Assembly (NCBI GenBank): GCA_031270525.1 | Contig: JAISXN010000178.1 | Location: forward strand, 1-5,796 | Direction of reading: 5' to 3' | Origin: Candidatus Symbiothrix sp. | GTDB lineage: Bacteria; Bacteroidota; Bacteroidia; Bacteroidales; Azobacteroidaceae | DNA: 5,796 nucleotides | Shown: positions 1-5,796 of the stretch, one piece after another | How positions within the stretch are numbered: position 1 is the stretch's first letter | How the letters are laid out: every line of letters starts with the position of its first letter | Translations under genes and position numbers: made by a program | Notes under the pieces: generated by a model | Told to the model about the DNA's origin: nothing | The model's database searches: none | What the model saw: only the letters and a program-made list of their open reading frames with translations

Positions 1-753
1 ATTAATTGGGAAGAAATGAAAGATTTTCAGTTGGCATTTTTCAAATCAGGAGTCCCGCATATTGATATTCCTCAAGACCATGCTTTTATTGCAACGCTTT
101 ATAATTTCGCAGAAAAATACAAGATAAAGTACATTTTGAATGGAGGTAATGTTTCTACCGAATGTGTGCGTAATCCGATGGAATGGTTGTATTATGGTAC
201 GGATATGCGACAAATTCACGACATAATGAAACGTTATTCTACCATTGAGATGAAAACTTATCCTTTCAGTTCCATATTCAAACACAAAATTTATTTGCGA
301 TATATCAAAAAAGTGCAAGTTATCCGGATGTTGAATTATCGTCCTTATATAAAAGAAGATGCCTTGAAATTACTGGAAAAAGAATATGGATGGACGCCTT
401 ATCCGCAAAAACATTTTGAATCACGATTTACCAAATTTTATGAAGGTTATTGGTTACCCGAACGGTTTGGTTTTGATACCCGTCGAGTGCAATATTCCAG
501 TCTGATATTAACAGGACAAATGGCACGGGAAACTGCTCTTGAAAAACTGAAAAAGCCCGCGTATGATCCGGAAAAAATTGATGATGAGTTTAAATACATA
601 GCTACAAAATTGAATATAACTTCCGACGAATTAAAGGTTTATTTCGATATGCCTAAAAAATTTTATTGGGATTACAATAACATGGAAAGTGTATTTAACT
701 TTGGAGCTAAAATATTAAAATCATTAGGAATAGAAAGGTCGATTAAACGATGA
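1..753 (+). CDS. N-acetyl sugar amidotransferase (WbpG/PseA/AglX type), N-terminus outside window
   Basis: The reading frame is open from the first base, so this is the C-terminal 250 residues of a protein whose family usually has about 370-380; the Met at base 16 is internal. The ATP-pyrophosphatase loop and the Cys pairs expected near the N-terminus lie upstream and cannot be checked. Family-typical segments are visible: FFKSGVPHID, YILNGGNVSTECVRNP, YYGTDMRQIHDI, the basic IYLRYIKK, YGWTPYPQKHFESRFTKFYE and LILTGQMARE. Relatives (WbpG of Pseudomonas B-band LPS, PseA of Campylobacter flagellin glycans, AglX of Methanococcus) are needed to turn an N-acetyl group of a sugar into an acetamidino group using ammonia from a HisH/HisF pair. 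That pair follows directly here: the stop TGA overlaps the next start as ATGA. Family assignment is secure; the exact sugar substrate is unknown. Confidence 0.93.
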   Translation: MNWEEMKDFQLAFFKSGVPHIDIPQDHAFIATLYNFAEKYKIKYILNGGNVSTECVRNPMEWLYYGTDMRQIHDIMKRYSTIEMKTYPFSSIFKHKIYLRYIKKVQVIRMLNYRPYIKEDALKLLEKEYGWTPYPQKHFESRFTKFYEGYWLPERFGFDTRRVQYSSLILTGQMARETALEKLKKPAYDPEKIDDEFKYIATKLNITSDELKVYFDMPKKFYWDYNNMESVFNFGAKILKSLGIERSIKR

Positions 754-1364
754 TTACAATAATCAATTACGGTTCAGGCAATATAAAAGCTATAGGTAAT
801 ATTTACGAACGTCTGAATATTCCTTTTAAAATAGCAAATATACCGGAAGAGATAAAAAATTCCGAAAAATTATTACTTCCCGGAGTGGGCGCTTTCGATG
901 AAACGATTTCCATGCTTGACGAATCGGGCTTTCGCAAGGCCTTGGATCACGAAGTTTTAGTTAATAAAATTCCCGTATTGGGTATTTGTGTCGGTATGCA
1001 GATATTGGCACAGAAGAGCGAAGAAGGTAATCTTCCCGGTTTGGGTTGGATAGAAGGAGAGGTTAAAAAAATAGACAAATCAACACTCCTTCACAAGCCC
1101 AAGCTTCCGCATTTGGGCTGGAATTCCATTGAAATAAAACGGGAATCGGATTTATTTACCGGTATAAATGAAGAAGATGGATTTTATTTTCTTCACAGTT
1201 ATCATTTTGTTACCGATCATAAAGAGAACGTATTGGCCACTACATTTTACGGTAGCGAACTTGCTTCGGCTGTAAACAGAGATAATGTTTTTGGCGTTCA
1301 GTTTCACCCTGAAAAAAGCCATCAAAATGGTATTCAACTATTAAAAAACTTTGCAGAATTATAA
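750..1364 (+). CDS. hisH: HisH-type glutamine amidotransferase subunit
   Basis: This 204-residue class I glutaminase is full length for HisH (about 200). The catalytic triad is visible: Cys80 in LGICVGMQIL, and His186 and Glu188 in FGVQFHPEKS. The oxyanion motif PGVG is at 44-47, and the HisH-typical LPHLGWN (119-125) and YFLHSYHF (146-153) are present. It hydrolyses glutamine and passes ammonia to a HisF-like partner in the cytoplasm. Its position between a sugar amidotransferase and a HisF2-like gene indicates a role in acetamidino-sugar synthesis (compare AglY, and the HisH2 of Pseudomonas LPS loci) rather than histidine synthesis; no other his genes are in view. The ATG overlaps the upstream stop (ATGA), with a weak AAAGG about 12 nt ahead, and its own stop overlaps the next start (TAATG). 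Confidence 0.95.
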   Translation: MITIINYGSGNIKAIGNIYERLNIPFKIANIPEEIKNSEKLLLPGVGAFDETISMLDESGFRKALDHEVLVNKIPVLGICVGMQILAQKSEEGNLPGLGWIEGEVKKIDKSTLLHKPKLPHLGWNSIEIKRESDLFTGINEEDGFYFLHSYHFVTDHKENVLATTFYGSELASAVNRDNVFGVQFHPEKSHQNGIQLLKNFAEL

Positions 1365-2134
1365 TGATACGTTCCAGAATCATTCCTTGTTTATTGGTTC
1401 ACAATAAAGGTCTAATAAAAACCGTCGAATTTAAAGAATCTAAATATGTCGGAGATCCGATAAATGCCGTAAAAATTTTTAATGAAAAGGAAGTTGATGA
1501 ATTGATCGTCCTTGATATTGATGCAACCAAAGAAAAACGCAGTCCTGATTTCGACATGATAAGGAATCTTGCTGTTGAATGTCGGATGCCTTTTTGTTAT
1601 GGCGGTGGAGTAAAGACTGTTGAAGAAGTCAAAAAAATTATCGGTCTTGGTGCGGAAAAAGTGGCTATTAGTTCATCTGCCATCTATAATTTTGATATTA
1701 TAGAGAAAATGTCTAATGCTGTTGGAGCGCAAAGTATCGTTGTGGTGCTTGATGTGATGAAAAAAGGTTTGTTTGGAAATTATGAACTATACGTTGAAAA
1801 TGGCATAGTCAAGACGGGTATAAAAGTAAAAGATTTTGTTTCTAAACTCAATAAGATAACCATTGGCGAGATAGTTATCAATTCCATTGAACGTGACGGT
1901 ACAATGCAGGGTTATGATTTTAACCTTATTGATATGGTAAGAGAATTAACAGACTTTCCGATTACGGTTTTAGGTGGCGCCGGTAGTTTGGAGGATATTG
2001 AACAGTTGATAGATAGATACAAAATTATTGGCGCTGCAGCCGGTAGTTTATTTGTATTCAAAGGGAAATATAGAGCTGTTTTGATTAATTATCCGACGAA
2101 AGAAGAAAAAAAGATACTATTACATACGAATTAG
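1364..2134 (+). CDS. hisF: AglZ/HisF2-family HisF-like acetamidino modification protein
   Basis: A 256-residue (beta/alpha)8 HisF-like protein. The family is clear from RIIPCL (5-10), YVGDPINAVKIFNEKEVDEL (28-47), LDIDAT (50-55), YGGGVK (79-84), the VINSIERDGT phosphate-binding region (171-180) and LGGAG (203-207). Of the two catalytic aspartates of histidine-pathway HisF, Asp130 is retained (VVVLDV) but Asp11 is replaced by Leu11 (IPCLLVHNKG instead of IPCLDV). Cyclase chemistry on PRFAR is therefore unlikely. The probable job is to receive ammonia from HisH and deliver it to the upstream sugar amidotransferase, as proposed for AglZ and HisF2 proteins. Its ATG shares one base with the hisH stop (TAATG) and there is no Shine-Dalgarno, consistent with coupled translation. 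Directly after its TAG comes a stray 5' piece of the oxidoreductase gene. Confidence 0.92.
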   Translation: MIRSRIIPCLLVHNKGLIKTVEFKESKYVGDPINAVKIFNEKEVDELIVLDIDATKEKRSPDFDMIRNLAVECRMPFCYGGGVKTVEEVKKIIGLGAEKVAISSSAIYNFDIIEKMSNAVGAQSIVVVLDVMKKGLFGNYELYVENGIVKTGIKVKDFVSKLNKITIGEIVINSIERDGTMQGYDFNLIDMVRELTDFPITVLGGAGSLEDIEQLIDRYKIIGAAAGSLFVFKGKYRAVLINYPTKEEKKILLHTN

Positions 2135-2200
2135 AAGCAACTCATTCAAGACCTGCAATCAGGTCAACCCCTCTTAGAAGACGTATGCAAAATTTTTTAA
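2135..2200 (+). pseudogene. Orphan 5' fragment of the bi-domain oxidoreductase gene
   Basis: Read in the frame that follows the hisF stop codon, this stretch encodes KQLIQDLQSGQPLLEDV, then CKIF and a TAA. The first 17 residues match the start of the oxidoreductase encoded downstream (LQIIQDLKSGQTLLEEI), after which similarity stops at about base 2185. The codon where ATG would be expected is the hisF TAG itself (TAG AAG CAA), so the fragment has no start and is presumably not translated. It lies where the oxidoreductase gene would begin if it followed hisF directly. I interpret it as the displaced original 5' end, left behind when the ATPase gene entered; an unequal recombination product is the alternative. 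Confidence 0.75.
2138..2181 (+). repeat. Direct repeat copy 1, left flank of the ATPase gene
   Basis: This 44-bp segment matches bases 3890-3933 at 39 of 44 positions without gaps, by my manual alignment. The five differences fall at CTC/ATC, CAA/AAA, CCC/ACC, CTC/CTT and TTA/TTG codons. Both copies read in the same oxidoreductase frame. The divergence is too high, and the length too great, for a fresh target-site duplication. Each copy contains an inverted repeat, GACCTG-N4-CAGGTC (here 2150-2165). Confidence 0.88.
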
Positions 2201-2258
2201 TCAGACAGCTATTATTGTTTTATCCAATAATAATTTATAACTTGCGCCCTGAAACAAA
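2182..2258. other. AT-rich spacer upstream of the ATPase gene with a perfect 8-bp inverted repeat
   Basis: The spacer between the orphan fragment and the ATPase start holds an inverted repeat at 2210-2232: TATTATTG and CAATAATA separated by seven bases. It is AT-rich and has no following T-run, so it is a poor terminator; it could be an operator or a weak RNA hairpin. A possible but weak Bacteroidota-type promoter overlaps it: TTG at 2215-2217, then 20 nt, then TAACTTG at 2238-2244, which departs from the TAnnTTTG consensus. No Shine-Dalgarno precedes the ATG at 2259. A T6 run at 2193-2198 lacks an adjoining stem. Confidence 0.4.
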
Positions 2259-3875
2259 ATGAAAAGAATAATGGATAAACGGCTAAAAAAACTGCCCACC
2301 GGCATACAAACCTTCGAGAAAATAATCAAAGAAGGTTATATCTATGTAGATAAAACCCCAATGCTGGTTAATTTAATTGAGAACGGGAGTATGTACTTCC
2401 TGGCTCGTCCGCGCCGTTTCGGAAAATCGTTGACACTCACAACGTTAGAAGCAATGTTTCAAGGCAAAAAAGAGCTGTTCAAAGGTTTGTATGCCGAACA
2501 GTGGCTCAATCGACCGGAATTCAAACCAAGTCCGGTTATCAGGTTGAGTATGAATAAAGTGGCAACTAAACTCGGGCTTCATAATATGATTGATTCTATC
2601 AATAAACATTTATGCGATGTAGCAAACCTGTTAGAGATAGAACTTTCCAATGCAAACAATCCGGGAGATTTGTTTAGCGATTTGATTTTCAGGATGTATC
2701 GAAAACATAACGAAAAAGTTGTCATTCTGATTGACGAATACGACAAACCATATATTGATTATATTGATGACCCGGCTGAGGCGGAAAAAATTCGCGATAT
2801 ATTGGCAAATCTCTATGTTCAGGTCAAAGCCAACGACGAATATACCCGATTTGTGTTGCTGACAGGCATTTCCAAATTTGCCAGAATGAGTGTTTTCTCC
2901 AAACTCAACAATTTGACCGATATTTCGATGCGCGAGGATTATGCCGCCATGTGTGGTATCACGCACGAAGAGTTGCTGGCCAATTTTCCGGACCACATAG
3001 CTGACACCGCCGAATCTATGCAAATCACGGAAGAAGAATTGGTTGCCCGAATGGAAGATTTTTACGACGGTTTTTCGTTTACCGGTATGGTGCGGCTCTA
3101 CAATCCTTATTCAACCTTGCGTTTCTTTGAAGACAAATGTTTTGACAACTATTGGTTCGACAGCGGCACTTCCACGATGGTTGCCAAATATCTGAAAAAT
3201 AAAAATTTGACAGTCGAACAGTTCCGTAACCTGCCTGTATCTCGCGATTTCGTGCGCAATCCCGGCGAGATGGACTCCACCCCTCCCGAAGGTTTTCTGT
3301 ATCAAAACGGCTTTCTTACTTTGCGCGAAGGTACCACCAACGATTATAATTTCGACTATCCGAACAAAGAAGTGTTGAACGCCATGTCACGTTTGCTTTC
3401 CCGAAAATTCCTGCAAACACATTACGAAGACCTGTCCAATTTGGTTAACATACACTTGAGTAACCGGAATATTCAGGGGCTTGTAGGGGATTTGAACGCC
3501 CTGCTGTCGAGTATTCCGTATGATGATTACGCCAAAGCATTAGAGCAAAAAATTGAAATACAGGGTTTTAGTTTCCCCGCACAGGAATGGCTCTACCGTT
3601 CCTCCATATTTACATTTATGCGCGGATGCGGTCTAGTGGTTCAAGCCGAAATGCACACCAATCGCGGCCGTGCCGACTTGGTTTTGAACTACAAGGGAAA
3701 CATATTTATTCTCGAACTGAAGGTAGCGTACAAGGGCGAAAGTCCCCAAGCAAAAGCCGCCGAAGCATACGCTCAGATTTTTGAGAAAAACTATGATAAA
3801 CCCTTTCAAAATCCGGTTTGTATAGGATTAGCCATTGATGACGAAAAACGACAGATAACAGAATATAAATATTAA
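2259..3875 (+). CDS. AAA-ATPase-like / PD-(D/E)XK nuclease-fold protein (PF09820 + PF08011 type)
   Basis: A 538-residue, probably cytoplasmic protein of a family that is numerous in Bacteroidota and of unsettled function. The N-terminal ATPase-like domain shows YIYVDKTPMLVNLIE (27-41), a P-loop variant ARPRRFGKS (49-57), a Walker B-like VVILIDEYDK (154-163) and LLTGISKFARMSVFSKLNN (200-218). The C-terminal domain has the PD-(D/E)XK signature: Asp473 in GRADLVLNYKG and Glu486-Leu-Lys488 in FILELKV. Length is normal and the frame is intact. The start could be ATG 2259 or ATG 2271; the conserved region begins at KKLPTGIQTFEKI, so both fit. It has no evident link to the glycan genes, is richer in GC than the three genes before it, and is bracketed by two copies of the oxidoreductase 5' end. 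Its stop is only 8 nt before the oxidoreductase start, so read-through transcription is likely. A role as a mobile or homing-like gene is inference; no transposase signature is seen. Confidence 0.92.
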   Translation: MKRIMDKRLKKLPTGIQTFEKIIKEGYIYVDKTPMLVNLIENGSMYFLARPRRFGKSLTLTTLEAMFQGKKELFKGLYAEQWLNRPEFKPSPVIRLSMNKVATKLGLHNMIDSINKHLCDVANLLEIELSNANNPGDLFSDLIFRMYRKHNEKVVILIDEYDKPYIDYIDDPAEAEKIRDILANLYVQVKANDEYTRFVLLTGISKFARMSVFSKLNNLTDISMREDYAAMCGITHEELLANFPDHIADTAESMQITEEELVARMEDFYDGFSFTGMVRLYNPYSTLRFFEDKCFDNYWFDSGTSTMVAKYLKNKNLTVEQFRNLPVSRDFVRNPGEMDSTPPEGFLYQNGFLTLREGTTNDYNFDYPNKEVLNAMSRLLSRKFLQTHYEDLSNLVNIHLSNRNIQGLVGDLNALLSSIPYDDYAKALEQKIEIQGFSFPAQEWLYRSSIFTFMRGCGLVVQAEMHTNRGRADLVLNYKGNIFILELKVAYKGESPQAKAAEAYAQIFEKNYDKPFQNPVCIGLAIDDEKRQITEYKY

Positions 3876-3883
3876 CAAATCTT

Positions 3884-5796
3884 GTGCTACAAATCATTCA
3901 AGACCTGAAATCAGGTCAAACCCTTTTGGAAGAAATCCCTGCCCCACAAGTCCGCGAAGGCTGCATACTCATCCAAACCACCCATTCTTTGGTTTCCCTG
4001 GGAACCGAACGGATGCTGGTCGAATTTGGGAAAGCAAATTTAATCGACAAAGCCCGCCAACAGCCGGACAAGGTTAAACAGGTATTGGACAAAATCAAAG
4101 CCGACGGATTGACGCCGACTTTGGAAGCCGTTTTCAATAAACTGGGATTACCCTTGCCTTTGGGCTATTGCAATACAGGAAAAGTGATTGCCGTCGGCAA
4201 AGGCGTTACTTCTTTTCAGATTGGCGACCGCGTAGCGTCCAACGGCAATCATGCGGAAGTGGTGTGCGTACCGCAAAATCTGACGGTTAAAATTCCCGAT
4301 AATGTTTCGGACGAAGAAGCAACATTTACCGTTATCGGCTCTATCGGCTTACAAGGAATACGCCTGTTGCAACCCACTTTGGGAGAAACCGTTGTGGTTA
4401 TCGGTTTAGGATTAATCGGTTTGGTTACGTCCGAATTGTTAAAAGCCAACGGTTGCCACGTAATTGGAACCGACTTCGACCAACAGAAAATAGAGATAGC
4501 CCGGCAGAAAGGGATACTTGCTTTTAATCCCGCTACCGATGGGGATGTTGTAAAATTTGTGCTGGAACAAACCAATCAAACCGGTTGCGATGGCGTGATT
4601 ATTACCGCTTCTGCCAAAAGCAATGAAATCATTCATCAGGCAGCGGAAATGTTACGCAAGAGAGGACGAATTGTTTTAGTCGGCGTTGTCGGTTTGGATA
4701 TTCGCAGAGATGATTTTTATAAAAAAGAACTTTCGTTCCAAGTGTCATGTTCGTATGGTCCGGGACGCTACGACGAAAATTACGAAAACCGTGGACAGGA
4801 CTATCCGTCCGGATTTGTCCGCTGGACGGAAAAACGGAATTTCGAAGCAGTCTTGTACGCCATTTCATCCGGCGCTTTGGACGTCAAACCCTTGATTTCG
4901 GAAATTGTTCCGTTAAACGAATACGAAAAAATTTACGGTGATATGAAAAAGAAAGGCGTCATTGCCTCTATTTTGAAATATCCCGAACAAATTGAAACCG
5001 GCACAAAAGTCAGGATAGAAACGGCTAATTTTGTTGCTTCTACAGGAAAAATGGGCATTATCGGCGCCGGTAATTTCACTTCGGCTACGATGTTACCCGC
5101 TTTGCAAAAAGCCGGAGCAAGCATCAAATACATCGCCAGCGCGCAAGGTTTGTCGGCTAAAATATTGGCTAAGAAAGCAAATGCGGAATATGCGACTTCC
5201 GACTATAAAGAAATTTTAAACGATAAAGAAGTCAATCTGGCGCTCATCACGACCAGGCATAATGCTCATACCCGCATGGTAATAGATTGCCTGAATGCGG
5301 ATAAAAATGTATTTGTAGAAAAACCTTTATGCCTGAATGAAAAGGAATTGAATGAAATCGTTGAAACATACAAACAGAAAGAAAACCTGACTTTGACTGT
5401 CGGTTTTAATCGCCGGTTTTCACCTTTTGCCGTGAAAATGAAGCAATTGTTAGGCTCTTCTCCAATGAATATTATTGCGACAATGAACGCCGGATTTATT
5501 CCGCCCGAAGTTTGGGTGCACGATTTGCAAGTGGGCGGCGGACGCATTATAGGCGAGGCTTGTCATTTCATTGATTTATGTTCTTATCTATCAGGAAGTA
5601 AAGTAATTTCGGTTTGTATGAATTCGTTAGGCGCTAATCCGGCTGAAAATACCGATAATGTTTCAATTTTGCTCAAATATGAAAACGGCGCGAATGCCGT
5701 AATCAATTATTTTGCCAATGGCAGCAAAGCCTATTCCAAAGAGCGGATTGAAGCGTATTCTCAGGAAAGAACCTTGATTCTGGATAACTGGATGAC
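3884..5796 (+). CDS. Bi-domain oxidoreductase: MDR (ADH-like) domain fused to Gfo/Idh/MocA domain, C-terminus outside window
   Basis: The frame is open from GTG 3884 to the window end: 637 codons of a protein whose family is about 700-720 residues. GTG is chosen because it sits just before the conserved LQIIQDLKSGQTLLEEIP, an in-frame stop lies at 3866-3868, and the first in-frame ATG (codon 44) would remove conserved sequence. The MDR domain (1 to about 365) has GYCNTGKVIAVG, GDRVASNGNHAEVV, the NAD(P)-binding GLGLIG (174-179) and SYGPGRYDENY (290-300). The GHE and CGTD zinc-ligand motifs are replaced by GYC and LGTE, and no four-Cys zinc lobe is seen, so it is probably zinc-free. The Gfo/Idh/MocA domain begins near 388 with GIIGAGNF (391-398), then VEKPL (478-482) and GEACHFIDL (557-565). 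It likely oxidises or reduces a sugar intermediate of the glycan pathway; the substrate is unknown. An orphan copy of its first codons lies upstream of the ATPase gene. Confidence 0.92.
   Translation, partial: MLQIIQDLKSGQTLLEEIPAPQVREGCILIQTTHSLVSLGTERMLVEFGKANLIDKARQQPDKVKQVLDKIKADGLTPTLEAVFNKLGLPLPLGYCNTGKVIAVGKGVTSFQIGDRVASNGNHAEVVCVPQNLTVKIPDNVSDEEATFTVIGSIGLQGIRLLQPTLGETVVVIGLGLIGLVTSELLKANGCHVIGTDFDQQKIEIARQKGILAFNPATDGDVVKFVLEQTNQTGCDGVIITASAKSNEIIHQAAEMLRKRGRIVLVGVVGLDIRRDDFYKKELSFQVSCSYGPGRYDENYENRGQDYPSGFVRWTEKRNFEAVLYAISSGALDVKPLISEIVPLNEYEKIYGDMKKKGVIASILKYPEQIETGTKVRIETANFVASTGKMGIIGAGNFTSATMLPALQKAGASIKYIASAQGLSAKILAKKANAEYATSDYKEILNDKEVNLALITTRHNAHTRMVIDCLNADKNVFVEKPLCLNEKELNEIVETYKQKENLTLTVGFNRRFSPFAVKMKQLLGSSPMNIIATMNAGFIPPEVWVHDLQVGGGRIIGEACHFIDLCSYLSGSKVISVCMNSLGANPAENTDNVSILLKYENGANAVINYFANGSKAYSKERIEAYSQERTLILDNWM
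3890..3933 (+). repeat. Direct repeat copy 2, inside the 5' end of the intact oxidoreductase gene
   Basis: Partner of the repeat at 2138-2181 (39/44 identical, ungapped, same reading frame). This copy is continuous with the rest of the oxidoreductase gene. Its inverted repeat at 3902-3917 is slightly better than that of copy 1: the arms extend to GACCTGA and TCAGGTC around AA. Confidence 0.88.

Noticed and set aside
750..2134. Histidine biosynthesis operon (hisH-hisF)
   Set aside because: The neighbour is a sugar amidotransferase, no other his gene is present, and the HisF-like protein lacks Asp11.
2138..2181. Target-site duplication of a transposon
   Set aside because: At 44 bp with five mismatches it is too long and too diverged for a typical duplication, and there is no transposase or terminal inverted repeat.
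2150..2198. Rho-independent terminator after hisF (GACCTG/CAGGTC hairpin and a later T6 run)
   Set aside because: The T-run starts 27 nt after the stem, and the same hairpin occurs inside the coding region of the intact oxidoreductase gene.
2215..2244. Bacteroidota-type promoter (TTG, 20 nt, TAACTTG) for the ATPase gene
   Set aside because: Spacing is right, but the -7 element departs from TAnnTTTG and the implied leader is under 10 nt; it is too weak to list as a feature of its own.
2631..3023. 130-codon open frame on the - strand within the ATPase gene
   Set aside because: It lies wholly opposite a well-supported conserved gene, has no recognisable motif, and is the sort of antisense frame expected by chance.
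4249..4575. 108-codon open frame on the - strand, with others at 3916-4137, 4439-4636, 4629-4868 and 5266-5547
   Set aside because: All are opposite the continuous oxidoreductase frame, which shows family motifs throughout; they are shadows.
3884..5796. Possible broken gene after the ATPase, because no complete + strand frame with a stop is found there
   Set aside because: Codon-by-codon reading from GTG 3884 finds no stop or frameshift to the last base; the gene simply continues past the window.

Overview
This window looks like part of a surface-glycan (capsule or O-antigen type) biosynthesis locus from a member of the Bacteroidota, probably Bacteroidales. The reasons are the modest GC content, gene starts with little or no Shine-Dalgarno sequence, a PF09820/PF08011-type ATPase-nuclease gene of the kind abundant in that phylum, and the sugar-modifying gene set. 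All recognisable genes lie on the + strand. No RNA gene, CRISPR array or classical insertion sequence was seen.

Positions 1-2134 hold a tightly packed three-gene cassette. It comprises the C-terminal two thirds of an N-acetyl sugar amidotransferase (WbpG/PseA/AglX type), a HisH-type glutaminase and a HisF-like protein of the AglZ/HisF2 type. The genes overlap as ATGA and TAATG, which implies one transcript and coupled translation. By analogy with Pseudomonas, Campylobacter and Methanococcus systems, HisH releases ammonia from glutamine, the HisF-like partner channels it, and the amidotransferase converts an N-acetyl group on a nucleotide-linked sugar into an acetamidino group. The HisF-like protein lacks the catalytic Asp11 of true histidine-pathway HisF, which supports this reassignment.

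Positions 3884-5796 hold a large bi-domain oxidoreductase gene, cut by the window end. It fuses an MDR (zinc-free alcohol-dehydrogenase-like) domain to a Gfo/Idh/MocA sugar-dehydrogenase domain. It probably acts on a sugar intermediate of the same pathway.

Between the cassette and the oxidoreductase sits a gene for a 538-residue AAA-ATPase-like/PD-(D/E)XK protein (2259-3875) that has no obvious glycan role. The most interesting observation is at its borders. Directly after hisF there is an orphan copy of the first ~17 codons of the oxidoreductase gene. It has no start codon and runs into a stop. After the ATPase gene the oxidoreductase begins again with its own version of those codons, now from a GTG start 8 nt behind the ATPase stop. 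The two 44-bp copies match at 39 positions. The layout suggests that the ATPase-nuclease gene entered the 5' end of the oxidoreductase gene and that a replacement 5' end restored the reading frame. That would resemble a homing or self-sparing mobile gene. This is inference, and comparison with related loci would test it.
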